Shown: positions 16,440 through 25,161 of the stretch, piece by piece | Position numbering within the stretch: position 1 is the first letter of the stretch | Layout: every line of letters begins with the position of its first letter | Assembly (NCBI GenBank): GCA_018668635.1 | Contig: JABJCN010000067.1 | Coordinates: 1 to 53,902, forward strand | DNA length: 53,902 bases | From: Opitutia bacterium | GTDB lineage: Bacteria > Verrucomicrobiota > Verrucomicrobiia > Opitutales > JABJCN01 | Direction: 5' to 3' | Program-made: the position numbers and the translations under genes | Notes under the pieces: model-generated | The model's database searches: none | What the model was told of the DNA's origin: nothing | What the model saw: the letters and a program-made list of their open reading frames with translations, nothing else

Positions 16440-19325
16440 ATGAAACGGGCATATCTTTCTTTACTAATCGCTGCGGGGGCAACCGCACAGGAGAAAACAA
16501 CATGGGAGGACCATGTGTTTTCCTTAATGGAGGCTTCTTGTATTTCGTGTCATAATCCTGACAAGGCCAAGGGTGGGCTGGATTTAAGTTCCTACAGCAA
16601 TCTTCTCAAGGGCGGAAGTAGTGGTGGTTCCGTGGTCCCAGGGAATCCAGATGCAAGTCTACTGTATAAGGTGACAGCCCATTTGGAGGAACCCTACATG
16701 CCGCACAAGAAGGACAAACTGTCAGATGCGCAGGTAGCCCTGCTCAAAAACTGGATTGCTGGTGGTATCCTTGAAACAGCCTCCAGTAAGGCAAAGAAAG
16801 CAAAGAAATCAGGCTTTAACCTCGCACTTAAAGTTACCTCAACCGGGAAACCGGAGGGTCCCCCTCCCATGCCTGAGCATCTGGCCCTGGAACCTCATGT
16901 TCTGAGTGAACGCCCAGCAGCCATTTCGACGATGGCAACAAGTCCCTGGGCACCAATTGCCGCGGTGGCGGGACAAAAGCAGGCCCTGCTTTACAACACG
17001 GACACCTTTGATCCACTGGCCGTTCTGCCTTATGATGAAGGATTCATCGAGTCTCTAAAGTTCAGCTCCAATGGTTCACTACTGGTTGCCGGTGGAGGTC
17101 GTGGAGGCAAGTCCGGGCGCGTCATTGCCTGGGATGTTAAAACCGGGCGTCAGGTGCTGAAAGTGGGACAGGAGTTTGATACCATTCTTTCCGCTGACAT
17201 CACGGCTGACCAAACCACCGTTGCGGTTGGTAGTCCCAGCAAACGTGTCAAGCTTCACGACACATCGGATGGCGAGATGTTACACAACATAAAGAAGCAT
17301 TCCGAGTGGGTGACTGCCGTCGCATTTTCACCGGATGGTGTACTCCTTGCAACCGGAGACCGTAATGGTGGCGTATTTATATGGGAGACTTTTTCGGGGA
17401 ACCTTTTCTACACACTTAATGGTAACAAGGGAGCTATTACTGCAATTTCCTGGCGATCGGACTCCAACATTGTTGCAACTGCAAGTGAGGATGGTTCGGT
17501 TCGGTTATTTGTAATGACGAACGGACGTGAGGTGAAAAGCTGGACGGGGCATGGTGGAGGTACTTCATCCGTTCACTTTGCGCACAATGGTCAACTTGTC
17601 ACATGTGGTCGTGACAAACAGGTAAAGATTTGGGCTCAGGACGGCAAGCAGATCAAGGCTATAGGTGGCTTTGCTGATCTTCCATTAGAAGTAGCATTTA
17701 CCCATAATGCCAAACGTATCATCGTTGGTGATTGGCTTGGCAACGTGACTGTCTGGGATGTTGATTCCAGCAAACAGGTCGGTACACTTTCAGCCAATCC
17801 ACCGAATCTTGCTTCCCGCCTGAATGCCGCACAGAAGCATGTTGTTGCCAGCGAGGCAGCGGAGAAGAAGGCAAAACAGGCCTTGGAGACCGCCAAGGCT
17901 GTTACTGCCGCCAAGGCCAAGCAGTTGTCGATCCAGAAGGTTGCCGTGACCACACGCACCACAGAAAAGCAAAAAGCCGATGCTGACCTTGCTGTCAGTA
18001 AACAGCAGATGGCTCAGGCTACTGCTAGCCGTGATGCCTCCACCAGGAATTTAAAGCTCATTCAGGACAAATTAGCCAAGACAAATTTGGATCTCAAGAC
18101 CAACGAGACACATTTGAAAAATGTCCGGTCTACGCAGACGAAATGGAAAGAACAGGTAGCTTCTCGTACGACTCAGTCTGGCATGTTGAAGGCGGCTGCC
18201 GATGTAGCCAATGCGGGTTCAGTAAAGCTCCCTGAGGATGCCACACTCAAGGATGCCGCCGCCAAGGCTGTTGCCGCATGGCAGGCCATGGAAAAGGCCC
18301 TGAAGGAAGCCCGTGCCAAGGATGGTGCTGCCAATGGAGAAGTCCAGAAATTTGAAAAACTTACGGCTTCCTTTAGGCAGCAGTCGCAGTTGGACACTAA
18401 TGCATCCCAGACTGCCAAGTCGGATTTGGCCAAGAAGGAACAGGTTCTTAAGGAGGCTGTCACCAGGGTTGCTGTTGCCACCAAGCTCTCCACAGACAAG
18501 GCTGCGGGACTGAAGGCTGCACAGACTGCTGTGACCAAGTCGGATGCCGGACTCAAGGCTCAGTTGGAAAAAGAAAAGGCCCCTGCGCAGGCTCATGCGC
18601 AGTCCGTTGCCCAGCTTGCTGAGGCCCGAAAAAAGGTGGCCAAGTGGCAGGCTGAACAGGTCAATGTCGGTCGCCATGTGGAGCTTTCTTCCCTGGGGAA
18701 ATTGGATGCCGAATTTGATCTATTGAAAGATAAATCAAATAGCGCCAAGTCTATTTATGAAAAGGCCCAGGCTGAGTTGGTCGCGGTTCAGAAGGAACTA
18801 ACTGATGCCCCGGCAAAAATTCAGGCTGCGGTGAAATCCTTGTCCGATCGTCAGGCGATAGTCGTTGCTGAGTCAGAAAAACTTGGAGAATTAAACCGGA
18901 TTGTCGCCGACAAGGAGGCTTTCCTCCAGAAAACTGATGCTTTTGTGGCCGAGCTTGTTGCACGGCACGCCAAGGAACCTGCAAATAATGAACTCGCCCA
19001 GGCTGAAACCCAATTAAAGGATCAGGTGCGTGATGCCCTACTGACTGATTTGAACAATGCCAAGGCGCGAGTAGTCGCCCAGCAGCAGACCATTGAAACT
19101 GCAAAGACCACTGTGTTTAATGCAGAAACGCATTTGGCCGCCATGAAGGCCCTGCCAGGCAAACTTCCTCCGGTTATCGGGGAACGAACCAAGGTTCGGG
19201 ATGTTTCCAAAGCCGAATTCGACAAGACTTATTTGATAGAGGTTGAGTTTGCCAAGAAGGTTGATGCTCAGCGTAATAAGGTCAATGAATTGACTGGGAA
19301 ATATCTCGCAATGCTCCCAAAGTAG
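16440..19325 (+). CDS. Cytochrome c-type / WD40 propeller / long coiled-coil protein
   Basis: After a short signal-like N-terminus (AYLSLLIAAGATAQ), residues about 20-110 form a planctomycete-type cytochrome domain with SCISCHNPDKAKGG and the ending LLKNWIAGGI. Residues about 150-455 are WD40 repeats, visible as IAWDVKTGRQVL, VTAVAFSPDGVLLATGD, VRLFVMTNGREVKSWTGH and VTVWDVDSS. From about residue 460 to the end (some 500 residues) the sequence is Ala/Lys/Glu/Gln-rich coiled coil with almost no proline, interrupted by short breaks. This is a large all-helical region for this protein type. It is the last gene of the DUF1501/DUF1549 group, 33 bases after the DUF1553 gene, and probably forms a structural partner of that system in the periplasm. 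Confidence 0.85.
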   Translation: MKRAYLSLLIAAGATAQEKTTWEDHVFSLMEASCISCHNPDKAKGGLDLSSYSNLLKGGSSGGSVVPGNPDASLLYKVTAHLEEPYMPHKKDKLSDAQVALLKNWIAGGILETASSKAKKAKKSGFNLALKVTSTGKPEGPPPMPEHLALEPHVLSERPAAISTMATSPWAPIAAVAGQKQALLYNTDTFDPLAVLPYDEGFIESLKFSSNGSLLVAGGGRGGKSGRVIAWDVKTGRQVLKVGQEFDTILSADITADQTTVAVGSPSKRVKLHDTSDGEMLHNIKKHSEWVTAVAFSPDGVLLATGDRNGGVFIWETFSGNLFYTLNGNKGAITAISWRSDSNIVATASEDGSVRLFVMTNGREVKSWTGHGGGTSSVHFAHNGQLVTCGRDKQVKIWAQDGKQIKAIGGFADLPLEVAFTHNAKRIIVGDWLGNVTVWDVDSSKQVGTLSANPPNLASRLNAAQKHVVASEAAEKKAKQALETAKAVTAAKAKQLSIQKVAVTTRTTEKQKADADLAVSKQQMAQATASRDASTRNLKLIQDKLAKTNLDLKTNETHLKNVRSTQTKWKEQVASRTTQSGMLKAAADVANAGSVKLPEDATLKDAAAKAVAAWQAMEKALKEARAKDGAANGEVQKFEKLTASFRQQSQLDTNASQTAKSDLAKKEQVLKEAVTRVAVATKLSTDKAAGLKAAQTAVTKSDAGLKAQLEKEKAPAQAHAQSVAQLAEARKKVAKWQAEQVNVGRHVELSSLGKLDAEFDLLKDKSNSAKSIYEKAQAELVAVQKELTDAPAKIQAAVKSLSDRQAIVVAESEKLGELNRIVADKEAFLQKTDAFVAELVARHAKEPANNELAQAETQLKDQVRDALLTDLNNAKARVVAQQQTIETAKTTVFNAETHLAAMKALPGKLPPVIGERTKVRDVSKAEFDKTYLIEVEFAKKVDAQRNKVNELTGKYLAMLPK

Positions 19326-19340
19326 ACTTGGATTCATCCT

Positions 19341-19364
19341 CCAGCTGTTTCAATATATAGCTGG
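19341..19364 (+). terminator. Weak candidate terminator hairpin after the DUF1501-DUF1553 group
   Basis: ccagct (19341-19346) and agctgg (19359-19364) form a perfect 6-bp stem with a 12-base AT-rich loop, 16 bases after the stop codon. There is no clear T-run after it, so termination strength is doubtful. Confidence 0.3.
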
Positions 19365-19418
19365 GTTTCAATCGCGCATGGTTGACAGGCGTTACTTTTC
19401 ATCCACCTTTCCCCCCCC

Positions 19419-20957
19419 ATGTCAGAGCCCTCCTTTAAACGTAGCAATTCCTGGCCTCTTATCACCTTTTTTTCAGTTTTGGTCTTGGTGGCTTTGATTG
19501 TCTCCATGAAAAGCAAGGATGGCATGCGTTCCGAGGAATCTTTTATCACTGTCTATTGTGCAGCCGGCGTGCGGTTGCCTGTTGAGGAGGTGGCTAAACA
19601 GTTTGAGCAGGAACTTGGAGTCAAGGTTGCTTTGGAATATGCCAGTAGCGGGGTTCTGGCCAATCGATTGAAAACAGATCGGGAAGGCGGTCTGGCCAGT
19701 GCGGATGTTTATATACCAGCAGACTTTCAATTTACGAATCGTGCGCTTGCGGATGGCTTGACTACCGAGGCTTTTCGTATTGCGAGATGGAAAGTGGTGC
19801 TCGGGCTTAAACCTCGTCTGGATCTTGAATTATCGAATTGTGATGATCTCCTTAAGCAGGGTATTTCATTTGTAACTTGTGATCCCTTGGCCGGGGTTGG
19901 AAAGAAAACACGGAAGATGTTGATCCAGTCCGGACACTGGACATCTGTTGATTTAGCGAAGGCATCCTCTTTCCCGACCGTTACTGAGGCGGCTCTTGCA
20001 GTTAAGGAGAATGCCGGGACCCAGGCGGCGTTTATATGGAATTCCACCGCACGACAACATGGACTGCGGGTAGTGGATTTGCCAGAATTGGCAGACAGTA
20101 GTGCGGATATTTCAGTCGCAGTAACGGCATCTACGGATAAACCTACGCTTGCATTACAGTTTGCCCGTTATCTTTCTGCACCACAGAAAGGTGGACTGGT
20201 ATTTGCCCGGCACAAATACATCTCCATCGCCGGGGATGCGTGGGCAGAGCGACCCAAGTTACGAATTGATTGCGGCGGTGTTAATCGGGAAGCTGTAGAG
20301 AAAACGATTTCTGAGTTTGAGGAGCGGGAAGGTTGTGAGGTTGACGTGGTCTATGCTGGTTGTGGCACCCTTGTCAGCAAGATGCAAACAGGCGAGCAGG
20401 GATTGCCTGACTTGTTTGTGACTTGTGATGCCACTTATTTAACCAAGGCTCAATTAGCGATGGGCAATCCATTCGGGCCTGACTTGAAGGTTTCAAGCAC
20501 GCGCATTGTCATGCTGGTGGCAAAGGGGAACCCCAAGGATTTACATGCCTTGTCGGATTTGGATCAGGAGGGACTGCGTATTGGTACGACTGATCCGAAT
20601 GCGAGTACACTGGGAGCACTAAGCCATGAATTGATCCGGGAAACCGGCAAGTTTGATTCAATTAAGGAAAATATTGAAATGATGGCGGATACCGCTCACA
20701 CCTTAATCCAGACAATGGAGGCGGGAGAGAAACTGGATGTGGTCCTTGTTTATGAGGCGAATATACAGCATCTGAATGAACGTTTTTTAGCTGTGCCGTT
20801 GCAGGCTGAACGAGCGATTGCAGTCCAGAATGTTGCAGCAAGGAAGGACACGCCGTATCCACAGCTCACCGAGCGTTTGATGTTGAGGTTGGTGTCTGAT
20901 ACTTCCCGTCGTCGGTTTGAGCAGCTTGGATTCAGCTGGGTGGCCGAATCGGAATGA
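19419..20957 (+). CDS. Membrane-anchored tandem ModA-like substrate-binding protein
   Basis: Two ABC-transporter binding domains of the ModA (molybdate/tungstate) type in one chain. An uncleaved-looking membrane anchor spans residues 13-30 (PLITFFSVLVLVALIV, no lipobox Cys). Domain 1, about 42-270, starts ITVYCAAGVRLPVEEVAKQFE and has YASSGVLANRL and ADVYIPAD. Domain 2, about 283-505, starts LRIDCGGVNREAVEKTISEFE and has YAGCGTLVSKM, PDLFVTCD and IGTTDPNASTLG. ModA proteins normally have one domain of about 230 residues. The ATG follows a run of eight C residues and has no ribosome binding site. It overlaps the permease gene by four bases (ATGA). Oxyanion specificity (molybdate, tungstate or other) cannot be settled from sequence alone. 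Confidence 0.85.
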   Translation: MSEPSFKRSNSWPLITFFSVLVLVALIVSMKSKDGMRSEESFITVYCAAGVRLPVEEVAKQFEQELGVKVALEYASSGVLANRLKTDREGGLASADVYIPADFQFTNRALADGLTTEAFRIARWKVVLGLKPRLDLELSNCDDLLKQGISFVTCDPLAGVGKKTRKMLIQSGHWTSVDLAKASSFPTVTEAALAVKENAGTQAAFIWNSTARQHGLRVVDLPELADSSADISVAVTASTDKPTLALQFARYLSAPQKGGLVFARHKYISIAGDAWAERPKLRIDCGGVNREAVEKTISEFEEREGCEVDVVYAGCGTLVSKMQTGEQGLPDLFVTCDATYLTKAQLAMGNPFGPDLKVSSTRIVMLVAKGNPKDLHALSDLDQEGLRIGTTDPNASTLGALSHELIRETGKFDSIKENIEMMADTAHTLIQTMEAGEKLDVVLVYEANIQHLNERFLAVPLQAERAIAVQNVAARKDTPYPQLTERLMLRLVSDTSRRRFEQLGFSWVAESE

Positions 20958-22222
20958 ACGATTCAGCACAACCGCTCAATCGCGTGGCCTCTGATCGATC
21001 GTTTCTGGCTGTGCTTTGGGTACTCGGTGGAAGCTATCTTTTCATTATTGCTGCAATGATGTTGGCTGACTTGGTATTTCTCAATTATCGGGATCAACCT
21101 ATCCTAGGTCCTGAACTTCTTGAGCAAGGTCGTTATTCTGAGGATGCGGAGGGTTTCATTGTTTCACTTGAACCGGGTCGAACCTATCATTTTCGCAAGG
21201 GAGGCAATGAAACCGGATTGAGACTGGGAGATACATTGATCGAAAAGGACGGACTTTTTACAGCGAACATTGATGATGTCCTGATCCTGCCGCGTGAGAA
21301 AGGCAAGGCCGTCACGGCATCATTGCGACCTGAGGTGCGCATTGTCAGCATTTCGATGAAGGATGATGTTGCCACATTAAAGACGGATTTGCCTCACGGA
21401 TTGCTTTGGGGGGAATTTATTCGCATCAGCAGTACCGGAGATGACGGATGGGCGGGTGTGCATGAAATTAAGGATACCTCACAGGAAGGATTATCATTTC
21501 AAGTGACGGAGGAGGCTGTACTTACGAAGGCCATCAAGCTTTCAAAGCCAAATCCGCTCATCCAGGCCTTGAGGAGCCGTGATATCCAGTTTTCGATCAA
21601 GTTGAGTCTGATCAGTTGTACAATAACCACTTTGCTGTCCCTATGGGTTGCCGTGCCGATCGGGTACCTGATGAGTCGCTATGAGTTCCGGGGTAAACCA
21701 TTTATCGATGTACTCCTTGATATTCCAGTGGTTCTTCCCCCTCTGGTGGTGGGTCTCAGCCTTCTTATTCTTTTCCGTTATGTGCCGGATTGGTTAAGCG
21801 ATATGGTGGTGTATAAGTGGCCGGCGGTTGTGCTGGCTCAATTTATGGTGGCCTGTGCCTTTGCAGTGAGGACCATGCGTGTCACCTTTGAGCAGATTCC
21901 GCAGCGATACGAGCAGGTTGCGTTGACCCTTGGTTGCAACAGGCAGCAGGCATTTTGGCGTGTCATCCTGCCACAGGCTCGTGGGGGTGTTCTTGCTGCA
22001 GGAACATTGGCCTGGGCACGTTCCCTTGGTGAATTCGGGCCTATTCTTGTATTTGCCGGTGCCACGCGCCAGAAAACCGAGGTCTTGCCAACCAGTGCAT
22101 ATTTGGAGTTACAAGCCGGTCGAACAGAAGGCATGCTGGCGGTTTCGCTCATCATGATTGCAACTGCAGCGGTGGTGTTTATTGTCGCCCGCACCCTGGG
22201 AATGAAAAGGATTTTCTCATGA
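20954..22222 (+). CDS. modB: ModB-like ABC permease with large extracytoplasmic insertion
   Basis: The permease of the oxyanion transporter. Membrane segment 1 lies at about 22-46 (LWVLGGSYLFIIAAMMLADL). About 150 hydrophilic, beta-like residues follow before the conserved core begins at about residue 210 with SIKLSLISCTITTLLSLWVAV. The EAA loop that contacts the ATPase is present as EQVALTLGCNRQQAFWRVILPQA, and GTLAWARSLGEFGPILVFAG is typical for ModB. The core alone matches the usual ModB length of about 230, so the rest is extra. Four-base ATGA overlaps on both sides indicate tight translational coupling with the binding protein and the ATPase. Confidence 0.87.
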   Translation: MNDSAQPLNRVASDRSFLAVLWVLGGSYLFIIAAMMLADLVFLNYRDQPILGPELLEQGRYSEDAEGFIVSLEPGRTYHFRKGGNETGLRLGDTLIEKDGLFTANIDDVLILPREKGKAVTASLRPEVRIVSISMKDDVATLKTDLPHGLLWGEFIRISSTGDDGWAGVHEIKDTSQEGLSFQVTEEAVLTKAIKLSKPNPLIQALRSRDIQFSIKLSLISCTITTLLSLWVAVPIGYLMSRYEFRGKPFIDVLLDIPVVLPPLVVGLSLLILFRYVPDWLSDMVVYKWPAVVLAQFMVACAFAVRTMRVTFEQIPQRYEQVALTLGCNRQQAFWRVILPQARGGVLAAGTLAWARSLGEFGPILVFAGATRQKTEVLPTSAYLELQAGRTEGMLAVSLIMIATAAVVFIVARTLGMKRIFS

Positions 22223-22857
22223 TCGCCGTTGAGCAGCTATTGATTCGTCAGGGTGACTTTGAGCTGAAGGATATTGGTCTGGAACTTGCTGACGGTGAGT
22301 ATGGTGTGCTAATGGGACGAAGCGGTTGTGGAAAGACGACAGTTCTCGAGGCTATATGCGGATTGCGTGGTGTTCAATCGGGGAGGGTTTTACTTGGCGG
22401 CCAGGATGTTACAAACCTGCCTCCGGCAGATAGGGGTATTGGTTATGTGCCACAGGATGGTGCTTTGTTCCCGAGAATGAAGGTCTGGGAGCAGTTGGCG
22501 TTTTCCATGTTGGTAAGAAAGTTGCCACAGGCTGATATTGAGGCACGGGTCAGGGAACTTGCTGACAACTTGGGGATCAAACATCTCCTTGAACGATTCC
22601 CCCATGGATTAAGTGGCGGGGAAACTCAACGGGTGGCCTTGGGGCGTGCATTATCAATCAAGCCAAGATTCCTTTGTATGGATGAGCCTTTAAGTGCGCT
22701 TGATGAAGATATCCTTGAAGAAATCTGTGAATTATTTACCAAGACCTTGAAAAAGGAAAACGTGACTGCGCTTCATATCACCCATAGCAAGACTGAGGCT
22801 TCGAGGCTGGGGGATGTAGTATTCCATCTTGATGGAGGCGTTTTAAACAAGGTCTAG
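22219..22857 (+). CDS. modC: ModC-like ABC transporter ATPase
   Basis: An ABC ATPase of 212 residues with Walker A (GRSGCGKTT, about 33-41), Q-loop (YVPQDGALFP), signature LSGGETQR, Walker B (FLCMDEPLSALD) and switch His (LHITHSKTEA). It lacks the C-terminal MOP/TOBE molybdate-binding domain of E. coli ModC (352 residues), so it is a minimal ATPase. Its start overlaps the end of the permease gene by four bases. It powers the ModA/ModB-like transporter encoded directly upstream. Confidence 0.9.
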   Translation: MIAVEQLLIRQGDFELKDIGLELADGEYGVLMGRSGCGKTTVLEAICGLRGVQSGRVLLGGQDVTNLPPADRGIGYVPQDGALFPRMKVWEQLAFSMLVRKLPQADIEARVRELADNLGIKHLLERFPHGLSGGETQRVALGRALSIKPRFLCMDEPLSALDEDILEEICELFTKTLKKENVTALHITHSKTEASRLGDVVFHLDGGVLNKV

Positions 22858-22867
22858 AAAAAGAGTT

Positions 22868-23143
22868 ATGATCGTGAACTTTCAACTTTGGGGCCAGTTA
22901 CGGCAGGCGGCAGGGGGGACTTCATATGTAGTGGACGTGCCGGACGGGGTCACGGCTACAGAGGCGGTTCAGGCTCTGGCGAGTTCATGTGAAGGAGTTC
23001 GTTCAATGATCCTGGACGATGACGGTTCTGTTCGTCCAGTCATTTTGATTTTTCGGGAGGGTCGGCAACTGGAGACAGATGACACCGAATCCTTGTTGAC
23101 TGGATGTGAACTAACCTTGATGTCCCCGATTGCTGGTGGTTGA
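22868..23143 (+). CDS. MoaD/ThiS-type sulfur-carrier protein
   Basis: A 91-residue beta-grasp protein. It starts with IVNFQLWGQLRQAAG, has ATEAVQALAS in the helix and the segment RPVILIFREGRQLETDD, and ends in LMSPIAGG. The C-terminal Gly-Gly is the thiocarboxylation site of MoaD, ThiS and related carriers. It lies 10 bases after the ATPase gene and just before two E1-like genes, the classic arrangement for carrier activation. Whether it serves molybdopterin/tungstopterin synthesis or another sulfur transfer is open: moaE is not in the window. Confidence 0.87.
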   Translation: MIVNFQLWGQLRQAAGGTSYVVDVPDGVTATEAVQALASSCEGVRSMILDDDGSVRPVILIFREGRQLETDDTESLLTGCELTLMSPIAGG

Positions 23144-23144
23144 T

Positions 23145-23882
23145 ATGCTGACCCCTGCGGAGAAGGCCATTTATGAATGGCAAATGTGGGTTCCCGGTAT
23201 TGGTGAGGCCGGACAACAAAAACTAAAGGAATCGAGTGTGCTTATCACCCGATGTGGCGGGCTTGGTGGCTTGGTTGCCTATGAACTCGCGGCAGCCGGA
23301 GTCGGTAAACTGGTCATTGCCCATGCGGGAAACTTGAAACCGAGCGATCTACATCGTCAGTTGCTGATGACTTCCGACTGGGTTGGGAAACCCCGCATCG
23401 ATTCCATTGTGCGCAGACTTGGCGAATTGAACCCTTTGATTGAAGTTTTGGGTATTCCAGAAAATGTCAATAATGACAATGTTGCGGACTTGGTGGGGCA
23501 GGTGGATGTCGTTGTTGATTGTGCACCACTATTTGAGGAACGTTTACTTTTGAATCGTGAGACGGTTAGACAGGGAAAACCCATGGTGGAATGTGCCATG
23601 TATGAATTACAGTTTCATATCACCACCTTTCTTCCCGGTCCTGAGACGCCATGCTTGGCCTGCCTTCACCCAGAAGAACCGCCTTCATGGAAACGGCAGT
23701 TTCCCGTATTTGGAGCAGTTTCAGGTACGGTGGGTTGCATGGGGGCAATGGAGGCAATCAAGCTTGTTACAGGTGTAGGGGAACCCTTGGGCGGTCGACT
23801 ACTGAGCATGGATATGCGGGATTTTAAAGTCATGGAATCCTTGATTCATCGTAGAAATGATTGCGTGGTCTGTGGAAATTAA
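23145..23882 (+). CDS. ThiF/MoeB-family E1-like protein with degenerate active site
   Basis: I prefer the ATG at 23145 (MLTPAEKAIYEWQMW), one base after the MoaD-like stop. The E1 fold is clear: VLITRCGGLGGLVAYELAAAGVGKLV, SDLHRQLLM with the Arg finger, VGKPRID, and a zinc site CLAC...CVVC. Residues of active MoeB-type enzymes are altered: the first Gly of GxGGxG is Cys, the VDFD motif for the ATP ribose reads as IAHAG, NLxRQ is DLHRQ, and DxTDN is DCAPL. It may bind the carrier without adenylating it, or act on an unusual substrate. It sits between the carrier gene and a normal MoeB-rhodanese gene, so the operon keeps a canonical E1 in addition. Confidence 0.8.
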   Translation: MLTPAEKAIYEWQMWVPGIGEAGQQKLKESSVLITRCGGLGGLVAYELAAAGVGKLVIAHAGNLKPSDLHRQLLMTSDWVGKPRIDSIVRRLGELNPLIEVLGIPENVNNDNVADLVGQVDVVVDCAPLFEERLLLNRETVRQGKPMVECAMYELQFHITTFLPGPETPCLACLHPEEPPSWKRQFPVFGAVSGTVGCMGAMEAIKLVTGVGEPLGGRLLSMDMRDFKVMESLIHRRNDCVVCGN

Positions 23883-23900
23883 TTTGAACTTGTAATTGGC

Positions 23901-25061
23901 ATGTCGATGAACACCGCCCAGCTTGAACGTTATAGTCGCCACCTCCTTCTTCCAGAGGTGGGAATGAATGGTCAGGAGAAATTACTGGCTGCAAAGGTCC
24001 TCATTGTGGGTGCCGGTGGCTTGGGATGCCCCTCCTCGCTTTACCTCGCAGCCGCAGGTGTTGGCCGATTGGGTATTGTCGACTTTGACAAGGTGGATGC
24101 TTCAAACCTGCAGCGCCAAGTACTTTTTGAAACCGGTGATGTGGGGAAACCCAAGGTGGATGTGGCCAAGTCGCGTATCAACGCCATTAACCCGGACGTA
24201 CAGGTTGACTGCCATCCCGTGCGCCTGGACTCATTAAATGCCCTGGACTTGTTTAAGGAATACGACTTGGTCGTTGATGGAACAGATAACTTTGCCACCA
24301 GATACCTCGTCAATGATGCCTGTGTGTTGACCGGCATTCCGAACGTATACGGAAGTATTTTTCGTTTTGAAGGACAGGTAACAGTATTTGCGCATTCGAA
24401 TGGTCCCTGTTACCGATGTCTTTTTCCGCAGCCTCCAAAACCCGGAGAGGTTCCCAATTGTGCCGAGGGCGGTGTCCTTGGTGTGCTTCCGGGTATGGTC
24501 GGAGTGGCGCAGGCCACAGAGGCTGTTAAATTGATATTGGGCAAGGGAAACCCATTGTTAAATCGCCTTCTTATCTATGATGCACTTGCGATGCGATGGA
24601 AGGAACTGAAAATCAAGTCTGACCCGGAGTGTCCTGTCTGTGGGGACAATCGAAGCGTCACCGAGCTTATTGATTACGAGAAATTTTGTGGTGCCGGTGG
24701 AATGGATGAAGAAGAGGATGATATGTGCGGAGATGAAATCGTTCAATTGGAAGTATCTGTGGCTGCAGACATGATGCGAAGTGAAAGTCCACCTCTGCTT
24801 GTTGATGTGCGAACGGATATGGAGCTTCAGATCGCTCGAATATCCGGCTCAAAGCAGATTGAACTTCAAGAATTGAGTTCTCGTTGGCAGGAGCTGGATG
24901 GTCTTCAGAAAAAACCGATCATTCTTCATTGTCACCATGGAATGCGAAGCCATCAGGCTGCGATGTTCCTGCAGGAACGGGGATTTTCCAAATTATACAA
25001 CATGGCAGGTGGAATTGATGCCTGGTCCCACAAGGTGGATCCGGAAATTCCCCGTTATTAA
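23901..25061 (+). CDS. moeB: MoeB-type adenylyltransferase with C-terminal rhodanese domain
   Basis: An E1-like enzyme (MOCS3/MoeZ architecture) that adenylates the C-terminal Gly of a sulfur carrier and passes sulfur to it. The N-terminal 265 residues contain LERYSRHLLLPEVG, VGAGGLGCP, VDFDKVDASNLQRQVLF, VGKPKVDV, VDGTDNFATRYLVND and zinc-site pairs CYRC and CPVC, all intact. The rhodanese domain (about 285-386) has LLVDVRTDMEL and the active-site loop HCHHGMRS with Cys344. The standard start MSMNTAQ has no clear ribosome binding site. It completes the unit of carrier, degenerate E1 and canonical E1 placed behind an oxyanion transporter. Confidence 0.92.
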   Translation: MSMNTAQLERYSRHLLLPEVGMNGQEKLLAAKVLIVGAGGLGCPSSLYLAAAGVGRLGIVDFDKVDASNLQRQVLFETGDVGKPKVDVAKSRINAINPDVQVDCHPVRLDSLNALDLFKEYDLVVDGTDNFATRYLVNDACVLTGIPNVYGSIFRFEGQVTVFAHSNGPCYRCLFPQPPKPGEVPNCAEGGVLGVLPGMVGVAQATEAVKLILGKGNPLLNRLLIYDALAMRWKELKIKSDPECPVCGDNRSVTELIDYEKFCGAGGMDEEEDDMCGDEIVQLEVSVAADMMRSESPPLLVDVRTDMELQIARISGSKQIELQELSSRWQELDGLQKKPIILHCHHGMRSHQAAMFLQERGFSKLYNMAGGIDAWSHKVDPEIPRY

Positions 25062-25161
25062 TGGATCAGGTATGTTTACACAGGAAGGTTTCTGGGGGTG
25101 CTACTGGTTGTTTGGTCGAGTAATTTGAATCTTTGAAAACCATACCCATGGATAATTAATT

